A stretch of DNA of 64,000 nt from Oscillospiraceae bacterium (GTDB lineage: Bacteria > Bacillota > Clostridia > Oscillospirales > Oscillospiraceae). Each line of letters begins with the position of its first letter. Within the stretch, counting starts at the first letter, position 1. The stretch spans positions 1 to 64,000 of the forward strand of contig CADBKO010000019.1 of NCBI GenBank assembly GCA_902795345.1, read 5' to 3'. Positions 32,921 through 41,193 of this stretch are shown piece by piece. A program made the translations under genes and the position numbers. The notes beneath the pieces are model-generated. The model saw only the letters and a list, made by a program, of their open reading frames with translations, was not told the origin of the DNA and searched no databases.

Positions 32921-32959
32921 AAAAACACCTCTGAACCGGATCGGCTCGGAGGTGTTTTT
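32921..32959 (+). terminator. Terminator of lysR
   Basis: AAAAACACCTC (32921-32931) pairs with GAGGTGTTTTT (32949-32959), with a smaller CCG/CGG pairing inside. The A-tract and T-tract flanks make it work in both directions. Confidence 0.85.
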
Positions 32960-32998
32960 GATTGGAATTATGCTGTTCTGACGATTGGATCCACGTTT

Positions 32999-33034
32999 GC
33001 GCGGGAGTGCAGCAATGCCCTCCCGCGCTTTTTT
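32999..33034 (+). terminator. Second plus-strand terminator in tandem
   Basis: GCGCGGGAG (32999-33007) pairs with CTCCCGCGC (33020-33028), followed by six T residues (33029-33034). No gene is recognised between this and the lysR terminator 40 bases upstream, so it is either a back-up terminator or the 3' end of a lost gene. Confidence 0.75.
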
Positions 33035-33069
33035 CGCACATTCGTTTTTTAAATTCGGAGCTGCTCTGC

Positions 33070-33612
33070 TCAAAAGGGTGTCGAGGCAAAAAAGAAGCGG
33101 CTGACATCTTCTGCGGAATACTGCTCGTGCTTCATCCACCAGCGCACCGTCTCCGCAAAATCGCAAACCATGTGATTGAGCATGTATTCCCGCGGCACGT
33201 CGGAGTTATGCTTCACCAGTTCCCCCGAAAACAGCTGCACCAGGTATTCCTTAAAGTATCTCATAAACATCTCTCCGCTTTCGCAGGAGAGGATGCTTTT
33301 GATATATGGACGGCTGTCATTCAAATGGTACAGGATATGGGTGATTTCACCCACGATATCTTTCTTCCTCGACGAGAAATCGTGGGTGCTTTCCTCGTGC
33401 AGATCATCGGAAAAGACATGCTCGAAGATTTCCGTACACATGGCGCGAAGCAGCTCGTCTTTCGTCTCGAAATGAGCATAAAAGGTACTGCGCCCTATGT
33501 TCGCCGCATCTATGATTTCCTGAACCGATATATTGGAATAGGACTTTACTTCGAGAAGGCTCGTGAATGCTTCAAACACGGCCTTCCTTGTTTTTTTCTG
33601 ACGTCGATCCAT
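33070..33612 (-). CDS. TetR/AcrR-family transcriptional regulator
   Basis: The 180-residue protein has the TetR helix-turn-helix (VKSYSNISVQEIIDAANIGRSTFYAHFETKDELL) and an all-helical ligand domain of the Firmicute TetR_C_33 kind (FMRYFKEYLVQLFSGELVK, FAETVRWWMK). Two ATGs are adjacent; the second (33612) has the better distance from GGGAGG. It is divergent from the P1B ATPase gene with a 160-base intergenic region, making that gene its probable target. Confidence 0.92.
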   Translation of the reverse strand: MDRRQKKTRKAVFEAFTSLLEVKSYSNISVQEIIDAANIGRSTFYAHFETKDELLRAMCTEIFEHVFSDDLHEESTHDFSSRKKDIVGEITHILYHLNDSRPYIKSILSCESGEMFMRYFKEYLVQLFSGELVKHNSDVPREYMLNHMVCDFAETVRWWMKHEQYSAEDVSRFFFASTPF

Positions 33613-33674
33613 CATGACCTCCCGGACAATTCGGCCAAAAAGTTCGGTAACGTACTCTTGAAAGGATTTGCTTC

Positions 33675-33703
33675 TTGAAGCGGGCTTCGCCGGCCCGTAT
33701 AGT
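33675..33703 (+). promoter_or_regulatory. Probable promoter of the metal ATPase gene
   Basis: TTGAAG (33675-33680), 17 bases, TATAGT (33698-33703), about 75 bases before the ATG at 33777. A clear TetR-type palindrome was not identified in the interval. Confidence 0.5.
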
Positions 33704-33776
33704 CATAACCGTACAATGTGTTTCTTATGGAATGGATCATATCGTTTTAAACACGGCTTGTCAAGGAGGCACGGTC

Positions 33777-35705
33777 ATGATCTCGAAATGGCTTGAGAAC
33801 GAGGCTAAGGAAACCCTGGTCTGCGCCGTCATTTCGGCAATCGCGCTGGTATTGAGCATCACGGGGGCGCTGAAAAACACCCTGCCGTTCGATATCGCAT
33901 GGGTAGCCATCATCCTTTGCGGCATGCCGATCCTGACAGGCGCATACAAAGGCGTCATCATGGAACGCGACATCAAAGCAGACCTGCTTGTATCGCTGGC
34001 GCTGATTGCTTCCGTAGCGACCGGGGAATTCTTTGCCGCCGGCGAAGTCGCGCTCATTATGCAGATCGGCTCTCTCCTGGAGGATTATACCTCCGGAAAA
34101 GCAAGGGAGGGCATCGAAAAGCTCATAAAGATCAGCCCGCAGAAAGCACGTGTGATGCGGGACGGCGCGGCAGTCGAACTCCCGGTGGAGGAAGTCAAAG
34201 CCGGCGACATTCTCAGCGTTCTCGCTGGAGAAACCATACCGGTAGACGGTACGATCCTGGAAGGCGAAACCTCCATTGACCAGTCGGTCATGACCGGCGA
34301 AAGTATTCCCGTGGACAAGACCGTGGGAGATACCGTCTCCAGCGGTACGCTCAACCAGTTCGGCGCCTTTACGATGCGGGCCGATTCCGTCAGCGCAGAC
34401 AGCTCCCTGCAGCGGATGGTACGGCTGGCGGAGGAGGCCGAAGAAAACAAGGCGCCCATCGTGACTGCGGCTGACCGCTGGGCGACCTGGCTGGTGGTGA
34501 TTGCCCTTTCCTGTGCGGTCCTTACATGGATCCTCACCGGAGAGTTTATGAGAGCGGTCACGGTGCTGGTCGTCTTCTGCCCCTGCGCCTTTATCCTGGC
34601 GACGCCCACGGCCGTTCTCGCCGGTATCGGAAACGCGGCCAAATATGGCATCATCGTCCGTTCCGGCAGCGCGCTGGAACGGCTCTCGAAAATCCGGCGC
34701 GTTGCTTTCGACAAAACCGGGACCCTTACTTACGGTAAACCGCAGGTGACGGCAAGTGCTGCCGTCTCGGATCGTTACTCGGATTCCGACGTCCTGCGCA
34801 TGGCTGCCCTGGCGGAGCAGCGATCCGAGCATCCCCTGGGCAAAGCCATCTGGTCTGCGTATGAAAAAACAGGCGGAAAAAGCGAGGCCGCAAACGAATT
34901 CAAGATGATCGCCGGGCAGGGCGTTTCTGCCATCGTCGATGGCAAAACCGTTCTCGCCGGGAAGGAAGATTTCATGCAGGCCCAGGGGATCGACATCCGT
35001 GCATATGCTTATCCCCTGGCTTCCGAACGCAGCAAAGGAGCTACCGTCGTCTGCGTGGCGGCGGACAAGGAGCTCATCGGCTTTATCGCCCTTCGGGATA
35101 CGCTGCGCGAAGATGCGAAAACGACGGTCGAAAGGCTTCAATCCTTGGGCATCACGCCGATGCTTCTGACGGGAGACAATGAACAGGCCGCGTCTGCGGT
35201 CGCGGAAAGTGCCGGGATCCGCGACATCCGTTCCGATCTTCTTCCCGAGGAGAAGATGAATATCGTGAAAGGCTTTGCCGGTGGGACTGAACCGATCTGC
35301 ATGATCGGCGACGGCGTCAACGACGCTCTGGCCCTCGCAAGCGCCGACGCCGGGATCGCTATGGGCGGGATCGGCTCCGATATCGCGGTGGAGTCCGCAG
35401 ATGCGGTTCTTGTAAGCGATGAACTCAAGCGGCTGCCATATCTGTTCAGCCTCATGCAAAAGGTCATGAAGAAAGTGCATGTCAACATCATCGCTTCCCT
35501 GTTCATCAATCTGACGGCAGTGGTATTGTCGGCGCTCAGCGTCCTGAGTCCCGTCACGGGAGCGTTATGGCACAACTGCGGTTCTGTGTTCGTGGTGGTG
35601 AACGCAGCCCTGCTGCTGCGGCTGAAGGACGAATACCCGGATCAAAGGCCGGATATTCCTGATACTCTGAAAACAAGCAGCCGCAAGCTCTATTCCCCAA
35701 AATAG
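33777..35705 (+). CDS. P1B-type heavy-metal-transporting ATPase without an N-terminal metal-binding domain
   Basis: The 642-residue P-type ATPase has TGES (173-176, actuator), CPC (268-270) in the ion-binding helix, DKTGTLT with the phosphorylated Asp312, the EHPLGKA nucleotide-binding segment and GDGVNDA. The first membrane helices begin at residue 10, so the N-terminal HMA domain of CadA/ZntA/CopA is absent. The last helices carry HNCGSVFVVVNAALLL in place of the Asp of Zn/Cd pumps, so specificity is uncertain (Mn, Fe, Zn and Cd all possible). The ATG at 33777 follows AAGGAGG by seven bases; the in-frame extension to 33675 overlaps the promoter. Its codon use is less GC-extreme than that of flanking genes. 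Confidence 0.95.
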   Translation: MISKWLENEAKETLVCAVISAIALVLSITGALKNTLPFDIAWVAIILCGMPILTGAYKGVIMERDIKADLLVSLALIASVATGEFFAAGEVALIMQIGSLLEDYTSGKAREGIEKLIKISPQKARVMRDGAAVELPVEEVKAGDILSVLAGETIPVDGTILEGETSIDQSVMTGESIPVDKTVGDTVSSGTLNQFGAFTMRADSVSADSSLQRMVRLAEEAEENKAPIVTAADRWATWLVVIALSCAVLTWILTGEFMRAVTVLVVFCPCAFILATPTAVLAGIGNAAKYGIIVRSGSALERLSKIRRVAFDKTGTLTYGKPQVTASAAVSDRYSDSDVLRMAALAEQRSEHPLGKAIWSAYEKTGGKSEAANEFKMIAGQGVSAIVDGKTVLAGKEDFMQAQGIDIRAYAYPLASERSKGATVVCVAADKELIGFIALRDTLREDAKTTVERLQSLGITPMLLTGDNEQAASAVAESAGIRDIRSDLLPEEKMNIVKGFAGGTEPICMIGDGVNDALALASADAGIAMGGIGSDIAVESADAVLVSDELKRLPYLFSLMQKVMKKVHVNIIASLFINLTAVVLSALSVLSPVTGALWHNCGSVFVVVNAALLLRLKDEYPDQRPDIPDTLKTSSRKLYSPK

Positions 35706-35814
35706 ACTGGCAATAATAATTCTTAAGTAAGGAATAGCCGGATCGAACGGATCGGAACCCGGCAAAGCGCTTGGAGCTATTCCGAAAAACAAAAATCGGA
35801 GGAACGTATTCCGT

Positions 35815-36687
35815 ATGTCTAAACTACTCAAAAAAGCATTCGGGGGCATCGACTTAACCTGGCCGAAGCTGATCCTGGCCGCTGTCATCGCGGGCGTCTT
35901 CACCGCTGCGATGGCGATCATTCCGGCGCTTCACTATACTTCTTTCAACGCGATCACCGTCACGTTTGAAGTATGGATCCTGTTTGGTATCCTCATAATC
36001 ATGAACAGCAAGTCCAATCTCGATTCTGCTCTGAAATGCTTTGTTTTCTTTCTCATCAGCCAGCCTCTTGTCTATCTGCTTCAAGTCCCCTTCAGCTGGC
36101 AGGACTGGGGCTTGTTCGGTTATTATAAATACTGGTTTATCTGGACCGTTCTCTGCCTCCCGATGGGGTTCATAGGCTATTATTTGAAGAAGGGCAAGTG
36201 GTGGGGATACCTGATCCTCCTGCCGATGATCCTCCTGACCGCTTATTCTTATTTCACCTATTTTTCGGATTTTCTGTTTTCCAGACCCCGCTATATTCTG
36301 ATCTCCCTCTTCTGCATCTGCGCGATGATCCTCTATCCTGCTGCGATCTTTGAAAACAAGAAGATCCGCAGGGTGGGAACCGCGGTGAGCGCCGTCGCCA
36401 TCGTCTGCGTCACGATCCTGTGTCTGCTGAACCCGCCGGTTTACAGCACGGAAATCATGGGAAGCGGGGATGAATGTGCATTTGACGACACCTATTCGGT
36501 CTCTCTGTCCGACGACAGCTATGGCGGCGTGGAAATACGCTATATCGAAAGCATAGAGATTTTCATGGTTCACGCCGATTTCAGAAGAGCCGGAAAAACG
36601 ATCCTGACCTTGGAAGCTCCGAATGGAGAAAAGACAGACTATGATCTCTCCATCGAAAGGGATCGGTATGAGATTACAAAGCGATGA
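35815..36687 (+). CDS. Polytopic membrane protein with a C-terminal outside domain, function unknown
   Basis: The 290-residue protein has about seven membrane helices in residues 15-215 and then an approximately 75-residue outside domain (STEIMGSGDECAFDDTYSVS to the end) with an acidic beta-rich composition. It is preceded by CGGAGGAACG and lies 110 bases after the metal ATPase gene, on the same strand. An 8-bp inverted repeat (35731-35738 with 35776-35783) in the gap could be a weak attenuator. Related proteins without assigned function occur in clostridia, to my recollection. Base composition is lower in GC than the window average. Confidence 0.75.
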   Translation: MSKLLKKAFGGIDLTWPKLILAAVIAGVFTAAMAIIPALHYTSFNAITVTFEVWILFGILIIMNSKSNLDSALKCFVFFLISQPLVYLLQVPFSWQDWGLFGYYKYWFIWTVLCLPMGFIGYYLKKGKWWGYLILLPMILLTAYSYFTYFSDFLFSRPRYILISLFCICAMILYPAAIFENKKIRRVGTAVSAVAIVCVTILCLLNPPVYSTEIMGSGDECAFDDTYSVSLSDDSYGGVEIRYIESIEIFMVHADFRRAGKTILTLEAPNGEKTDYDLSIERDRYEITKR

Positions 36688-37025
36688 TTTGAGAAACGCA
36701 TTAATCGGTCAGTTCGTTCATGTGCCGCTGCATGCTGATAAGAAGTTGTGATTGCAGAAATGCTGCAGTTTTCAGAATCAGGAGCCCCGCGCCGCAGCGC
36801 AGGGCTCCTGATCCGTATCGTGAAAGGAGCCCATGGCGCCCGCAAGCCGTTACCCATCTGGGTAAAGACCTTGACCTTGCAGCCCTATTCCTTGCATATA
36901 TCCTTGTACTGCCGCACCATATTCTATGCTTATTCACTTTTCTCTCTATTCTTACCCCTGCAAAAGGGCGGAAGGCATATCGGCGCCTTCCGTCCTTTTG
37001 TATATAACACTGGAATGGTTCCCGG
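36688..37025. other. Intergenic region (338 bases) with one strong hairpin
   Basis: No supported gene. A stable hairpin lies at 36777-36812: ATCAGGAGCCC pairs with GGGCTCCTGAT around a GC-rich loop that itself pairs; neither side has a T-tract, so it is not a standard terminator. After it comes an AAAGGAG followed by a ten-codon frame (36833-36865) that I do not consider a gene. The rest, 36870-37010, is AT-richer and shows nothing I recognise; a CGGAAGGC...GCGCCTTCCG repeat near 36970-36992 could end the minus-strand SLH gene transcript. Confidence 0.6.
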
Positions 37026-39137
37026 TCAATCCCCGCGCTTAACGTAGCTGATCGTACCGTCGGCAGCATAGAGCGTCAGCACCGTCCGGCCCTGCTCATT
37101 TTGCTGCAAGGTGTAGTCGGCGCCCTCTGCTTCGCCGTCCGATATTTCAAAAGCGACGTAGATGCCTTTTCCCGCTTCGCTCTCATAGGCATACACATCA
37201 AATTCGGAGGTGTTCACACCGTTCATATAGGTCATGCCATGGCCGGTTTCATCCACAATGAAATAGAGGGAGACATCCGAATAGGCCTCTCCGAAGGCGC
37301 TCAGATCCGCGTCCCAGGTGCCTATAAAATCGGTGATCTGCGCCAGCGTGTCTTCACTGCGCTGGGAATAATCCATATTCTCCAAGCAGAAGAGCCAAAT
37401 CACCTGCTTGATGGTCTGCTCATCCGCGTCCGCGTCGATCGCGGCGGTCAGCCAGTAAGCATAAGGGCCCTTCATATAGCTTAAAACAGCATCCAGGTCA
37501 CTGCCATAGCGGAATTCCAAATGATAGGACGTCGCCATGGTGTCCGGCAGGAAGAACAGATAGGTGAACTCCCCGGCATCCTCCGTGCTGCGGTACAGCT
37601 CCCCTTCCGTGGCCATGGGGATCTCCATTCCCTGATAGAGGATCGTCTCCTCCGCGCCCATCACGGCAGTTCCCATGGATTCATAATGATAGGTCTGCTG
37701 CGAACCATCCGACATGGTGACGGTGGCGCTGTGATCCGGCCAAAATGTGAACTGCTGCGCGCCGTTGATGAACCAGCAATCGAAGGCATACCCGCCGGAA
37801 GCGGCATAGGCCTCCACAGCGTCAGCTCCGTACAAATCAGAGCTGATGGAGCTTTTGAGCATCTCCACGACCCCATCCGCCTGCTGCTCACCGACGACAG
37901 CGGCGCAGGCGTCATGCCAGATGGCGTCATAACGCTCGTCCAGAATCACGGAAAACAGATTGTCATAGGAGGTGCCCGACTCGCCCGCGATGGCGGCAAA
38001 GGCGTCGGTCTCCACTGCTTCTCCCAGGTTTTCCGTAACGAAAAGGGTGACGCAGTCCCTCATCAGCCGGTCGTCGTAATCCGCAGGGATCGCGGAAGCC
38101 AGCCAGTAGGCGTATTCCCCCTCCGTGTAGTCGGTGAGGTTTTCCTTGGAGCCGCCGTAGCGGAACTCCAGATGATAGGTTTCTTCGGGGGTGTCGTCGC
38201 TGAAGGCGAAGTAGCGGAAGGCATCCTCCGCGCCATCGTCGCTTTCATAGACATGCATGGAAATGGGCAGCTCCATCCCGAAGTATGTGACCGGCATGTC
38301 CTCCACATAATGATAGCTGTGGCGGAACAACTCACGGCCCTGGGTGTCGGCACCGCTGATCGTGTTTCCTTCCACGGTAAAAACGGCTACGTCATGAAGG
38401 AAAAAGCAGTTGAACAGGGCATTCTCCGGATCCCCGGCATAGGTTTTGACGGCTTCATCTCCGTAAAGCTCGCTCATGAACCTCTCGGTAAACATCTGAT
38501 AGTAGACGCTCAGCTCCTCCGCGCTGCTGCAATAGGGCAGCAGCACTTCACTCCAGAGGGGAAAATACTTGTCCAGGCACATTTCCGGGAAAAGCTCGAT
38601 ATAGCTGCCGGCAAGCTGAGACAGCAGTTCATCGGTTCCGGCAAGTCGGGACAGCATGGCTTGCAGATCGGAAAGATAGACTTCAGCCTTTGGGGAAAAC
38701 ACAGTTTCAGTGGTATCCAGCAGCCCGGCACTCAGAGCCCAGCGCACAGCGGGAGCATACCAGGCAGTCCGCGCCACATCCGAATAAGGGATCTCCTCCC
38801 CCGCCGCGTCCGGCTTCTCTGCCCGCTTCCACAAAAAAGCGATCAATTGCGCCCGATCCAATTTCGCGTCTGGCGAGAACTTTCCGCCGCCGGTCCCGTC
38901 CGTCAGTCCTTTCTCCGCTGCCCAAAGGACGGCGGGATAGTATGCATCTCCCTCGTCCACGTCGGAAAACGGATTCTGTACCATGGTCGGTTCCGGGCTG
39001 CCGGCCTCTCTCCACAGGCAGACGACAGCTTCACTGCGTCGCAGCGGCAGCTCGTCCGCCGCCGCAGCGGTCAGCGGGAGCACACCGACAAGGACAGCCA
39101 GCGCCATCAACAGCATAAGGATTCTCGATCTTTTCAT
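37026..39137 (-). CDS. SLH-domain surface protein with two ZinT-like repeats
   Basis: The 703-residue exported protein has a signal peptide (MKRSRILMLLMALAVLVGVL to TAAAA), S-layer homology segments over about 30-180 (FSDVDEGDAYYPAVLWAAEKGLTDGTGGGKFSPDAKLDRAQL; YSDVARTAWYAPAVRWALSAGLL) and then two homologous approximately 190-residue modules with a lipocalin/ZinT-like pattern: (a) SYIELFPEMCLDKYFPLW to TYHLEFRYGG and EYAYWLASAIPAD; (b) DERYDAIWHDACAAVV to SYHLEFRYGS and PYAYWLTAAIDAD. ZinT proteins bind zinc; only one His of the metal site (in YHLEF) is clearly kept in each module. A third, shorter beta domain ends the protein. The ATG at 39137 has AAAGGAG seven bases upstream. Zinc or other metal capture at the cell wall is the inference. 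Confidence 0.8.
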   Translation of the reverse strand: MKRSRILMLLMALAVLVGVLPLTAAAADELPLRRSEAVVCLWREAGSPEPTMVQNPFSDVDEGDAYYPAVLWAAEKGLTDGTGGGKFSPDAKLDRAQLIAFLWKRAEKPDAAGEEIPYSDVARTAWYAPAVRWALSAGLLDTTETVFSPKAEVYLSDLQAMLSRLAGTDELLSQLAGSYIELFPEMCLDKYFPLWSEVLLPYCSSAEELSVYYQMFTERFMSELYGDEAVKTYAGDPENALFNCFFLHDVAVFTVEGNTISGADTQGRELFRHSYHYVEDMPVTYFGMELPISMHVYESDDGAEDAFRYFAFSDDTPEETYHLEFRYGGSKENLTDYTEGEYAYWLASAIPADYDDRLMRDCVTLFVTENLGEAVETDAFAAIAGESGTSYDNLFSVILDERYDAIWHDACAAVVGEQQADGVVEMLKSSISSDLYGADAVEAYAASGGYAFDCWFINGAQQFTFWPDHSATVTMSDGSQQTYHYESMGTAVMGAEETILYQGMEIPMATEGELYRSTEDAGEFTYLFFLPDTMATSYHLEFRYGSDLDAVLSYMKGPYAYWLTAAIDADADEQTIKQVIWLFCLENMDYSQRSEDTLAQITDFIGTWDADLSAFGEAYSDVSLYFIVDETGHGMTYMNGVNTSEFDVYAYESEAGKGIYVAFEISDGEAEGADYTLQQNEQGRTVLTLYAADGTISYVKRGD

Positions 39138-39159
39138 ACATCTTCTCCTTTCCAGTGTA

Positions 39160-39239
39160 GTTAGCATTTGCTAACTTTTGGGTGTTTATTATTCCCCTTT
39201 CCATAAAGAGAGGGGAATAATATGATTAGCATCTGCTAA
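39160..39239 (-). promoter_or_regulatory. Two palindromic operators and a hairpin in the leader of the SLH/ZinT-like gene
   Basis: GTTAGCATTTGCTAAC (39160-39175) and TTAGCATCTGCTAA (39226-39239) are near-perfect palindromes of one pattern, TTAGCA-N2-TGCTAA, 65 bp centre to centre. Between them a perfect 12-bp inverted repeat (39187-39198 with 39211-39222) would form a hairpin in the transcript. The upper operator lies right after the predicted start site, so a bound repressor would block initiation or elongation. MarR-type metal regulators such as AdcR use TTAAC/GTTAA palindromes of similar size. Confidence 0.7.
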
Positions 39240-39249
39240 CTTCAAGCAG

Positions 39250-39278
39250 ATTATAGAGCATGTTTTGCCTGATGTCAA
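39250..39278 (-). promoter_or_regulatory. Consensus promoter of the SLH/ZinT-like gene
   Basis: Minus strand TTGACA (39278-39273), 17 bases, TATAAT (39255-39250): a perfect sigma-A match, implying very high expression when not repressed. Confidence 0.85.
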
Positions 39279-39331
39279 GCGCCACAAGCGTGATCCTTCT
39301 ATCACATTTTGAGAAAAAACCGTAATTGGGG

Positions 39332-39398
39332 TTGAAATAATCACCGCTGTGGCGTATAATCGAAAACAAGAGTTGTGCGCAATATGACGTTGCGCAAC
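39332..39398 (+). promoter_or_regulatory. ohrR operon promoter with palindromes just downstream
   Basis: TTGAAA (39332-39337), 17 bases, TATAAT (39355-39360). At +6 to +32 lie TTGTGCGCAA (39373-39382) and the perfect palindrome GTTGCGCAAC (39389-39398), candidates for the OhrR operator, although they differ from the TACAATT-type site of other OhrR proteins. Confidence 0.65.
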
Positions 39399-39562
39399 CA
39401 TATCGCAACGGAATCGGCAAGGGAAGCGGGCCGATGCAAGATGCTGTCCTGCATGGATGCCCCCGCAAAGAAAACACTGCCGCCATGACAGAAGCAAAAA
39501 CGGGAGGCAAGGCTCGCTTCGATCAGCGCCTTTGCCGAAAAGCTCTGAGGAGGATGCTTGCT

Positions 39563-40024
39563 GTGACGGAACATTCACAAAAAACGAGCAAATTTGACTG
39601 TATCAAGCTGAGCAATCAGCTTTGTTTTCCCCTTTATGCCTGCGCAAAGGAAGTGATCCGGCAGTATCGGGGGCCGCTGGAGGAGCTGGGACTGACATAC
39701 ACGCAGTACGTCGTGATGATGGTGCTCTGGGAGTTCGGCGGCATGACGGAGGGAGAGCTTGGCAGGAAGGTGTACCTGGATTCCGGGACCCTGGCTCCCC
39801 TTTTGAAAAGGCTGGAAAAACAGGGCCTGCTCACCCGCGCCCGGTTGGAGGGCAACGAGCGGAAGCTCTATATTTCCCTGACGGCGCAGGGCGAGGCGCT
39901 CAAGGAAAAAGCGATCCTGGTCCCGCCCGCCATGCAGGGCTGCATCGACCTTTCCCAGGAGGAACTCATGGAGCTGAAACGGCTTCTGGACAAGGCCCTG
40001 CTCCGGATGGAGGCGCATACATGA
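39563..40024 (+). CDS. ohrR: OhrR-type MarR-family peroxide/thiol sensor
   Basis: The 153-residue protein closely follows Bacillus OhrR: FDCIKLSNQLCFPLYACAKE near the N-terminus, where the Cys of NQLCF is the reactive cysteine of the family, LTYTQYVVMMVLWE, and YLDSGTLAPLLKRLEKQGLLTR. OhrR is released from DNA when this cysteine is oxidised by organic peroxides. The start is taken as GTG 39563, nine bases after GAGGAGG; the ATG at 39554 touches that site. No ohr gene is adjacent; instead the radical SAM gene is coupled to it (ATGA). Confidence 0.92.
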   Translation: MTEHSQKTSKFDCIKLSNQLCFPLYACAKEVIRQYRGPLEELGLTYTQYVVMMVLWEFGGMTEGELGRKVYLDSGTLAPLLKRLEKQGLLTRARLEGNERKLYISLTAQGEALKEKAILVPPAMQGCIDLSQEELMELKRLLDKALLRMEAHT

Positions 40025-41130
40025 ACAAAACAGACAACGATTTTGACCTGCAGGAATACCTGACAAAAGGCGTAGAGGGCGTGATCGCCGACGCCGTCAG
40101 GGCGACGTTGCGGAACCCAAGGGAAAGCGCGTTCATGCTGAAATTCGCAGCTGCGAGCAAGGCGGCCTCCAAACGCCGCAGGAAGCTGGAGGACAGCGGA
40201 GAGCATGTCCCCTCTTTCCTGATCGCCAGCATCACCAGCAAATGCAATCTGCACTGTGCGGGCTGCTATTCCCGCTGCAATCACGCGACCGTCGATGCGG
40301 AGCCGGTCAGTCAGCTGACAAGCGAGGAGTGGCTCCGGATCTTTGACGAGGCGGAGGAACTGGGGATCAGCTTTATCCTCCTGGCAGGGGGCGAGCCGAT
40401 GCTTCGGCGGGACATCCTCGAGGCGGCGGGAAAGAAACAGAATATCATGTTCCCCATCTTTACGAACGGGACCTTTATGGATGAGCGGTATTTCGAGCTT
40501 TTTGACCGCTGCCGGAATCTCCTCCCGATCATGAGCATCGAGGGGGAACGTGCGATCACGGACGCCAGGCGCGGCAAGGGCATTTATGACCGCCTGATTG
40601 CCAACATGGAGGAGCTGAACCGGCGGGAGCTGATCTTCGGGGCTTCGGTCACGGTGACGACGGAGAATATCCACGAGGTCACATCCGTGGATTTCCTGGA
40701 TTCCCTCTCGGAGCGCGGATGCAGAGTCGTGATCTATGTGGAATTTGTGCCCGTCACAGAGGAGAGCAAGGAACTGGCGCCGGGAGACAAGGAGCGGGAA
40801 TACTTGATCGGAGAGCTGAAGAGGCTCCGCACGGAGCATCCGGAAATGGTCTACATCTCCTTCCCCGGTGATGAAAAGAGTTCCGGGGGCTGCGTGGCGG
40901 CAGGACGCGGCTTTTTCCACATCAATTCTCATGGCGGAGCGGAGCCGTGCCCCTTCTCCCCCTATTCGGATATAAACGTCCGGCGTTCGTCTCTCCGCGA
41001 GGCGCTTCACTCGCCGCTCTTTACGGCGCTGCGTGATGGAGGCATTCTGATGGACGATCATGAGGGCGGCTGTGTCCTTTATGAAAAGCGTGAACTTGTG
41101 GAAAACATTCTGGCGGGAAAGCAGATCTAA
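40021..41130 (+). CDS. Radical SAM protein with SPASM-like C-terminus, function unknown
   Basis: The 369-residue protein has the [4Fe-4S]/SAM motif C75-x3-C79-x2-C82 (SKCNLHCAGCYSRC), the GGEP motif (LLAGGEPML) and a shortened SPASM-like end with GCVAAGRGFFHINSHGGAEPCPFSP. It is translated through the ohrR stop (ATGA). The N-terminal 60 residues are helical and basic. It may modify a peptide or protein, or mature a cofactor; no precursor peptide was seen nearby. Context implies a role in the oxidative/thiol stress response. Confidence 0.9.
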   Translation: MNKTDNDFDLQEYLTKGVEGVIADAVRATLRNPRESAFMLKFAAASKAASKRRRKLEDSGEHVPSFLIASITSKCNLHCAGCYSRCNHATVDAEPVSQLTSEEWLRIFDEAEELGISFILLAGGEPMLRRDILEAAGKKQNIMFPIFTNGTFMDERYFELFDRCRNLLPIMSIEGERAITDARRGKGIYDRLIANMEELNRRELIFGASVTVTTENIHEVTSVDFLDSLSERGCRVVIYVEFVPVTEESKELAPGDKEREYLIGELKRLRTEHPEMVYISFPGDEKSSGGCVAAGRGFFHINSHGGAEPCPFSPYSDINVRRSSLREALHSPLFTALRDGGILMDDHEGGCVLYEKRELVENILAGKQI

Positions 41131-41193
41131 GAAGATACGCGCCATGGCAGACGGCGGCCTGTGTGAAAACATTACTGAAAGGAGATTCTTCAA

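Noticed and set aside
36777-36812. Strong hairpin as a terminator of the gene ending at 36687
   Set aside because: No T-tract follows on either strand; kept only as an unexplained hairpin.
36833-36865. Ten-codon frame after AAAGGAG in the 36688-37025 gap
   Set aside because: No downstream gene on that strand to regulate and no biased composition; the ribosome-like site is probably chance.
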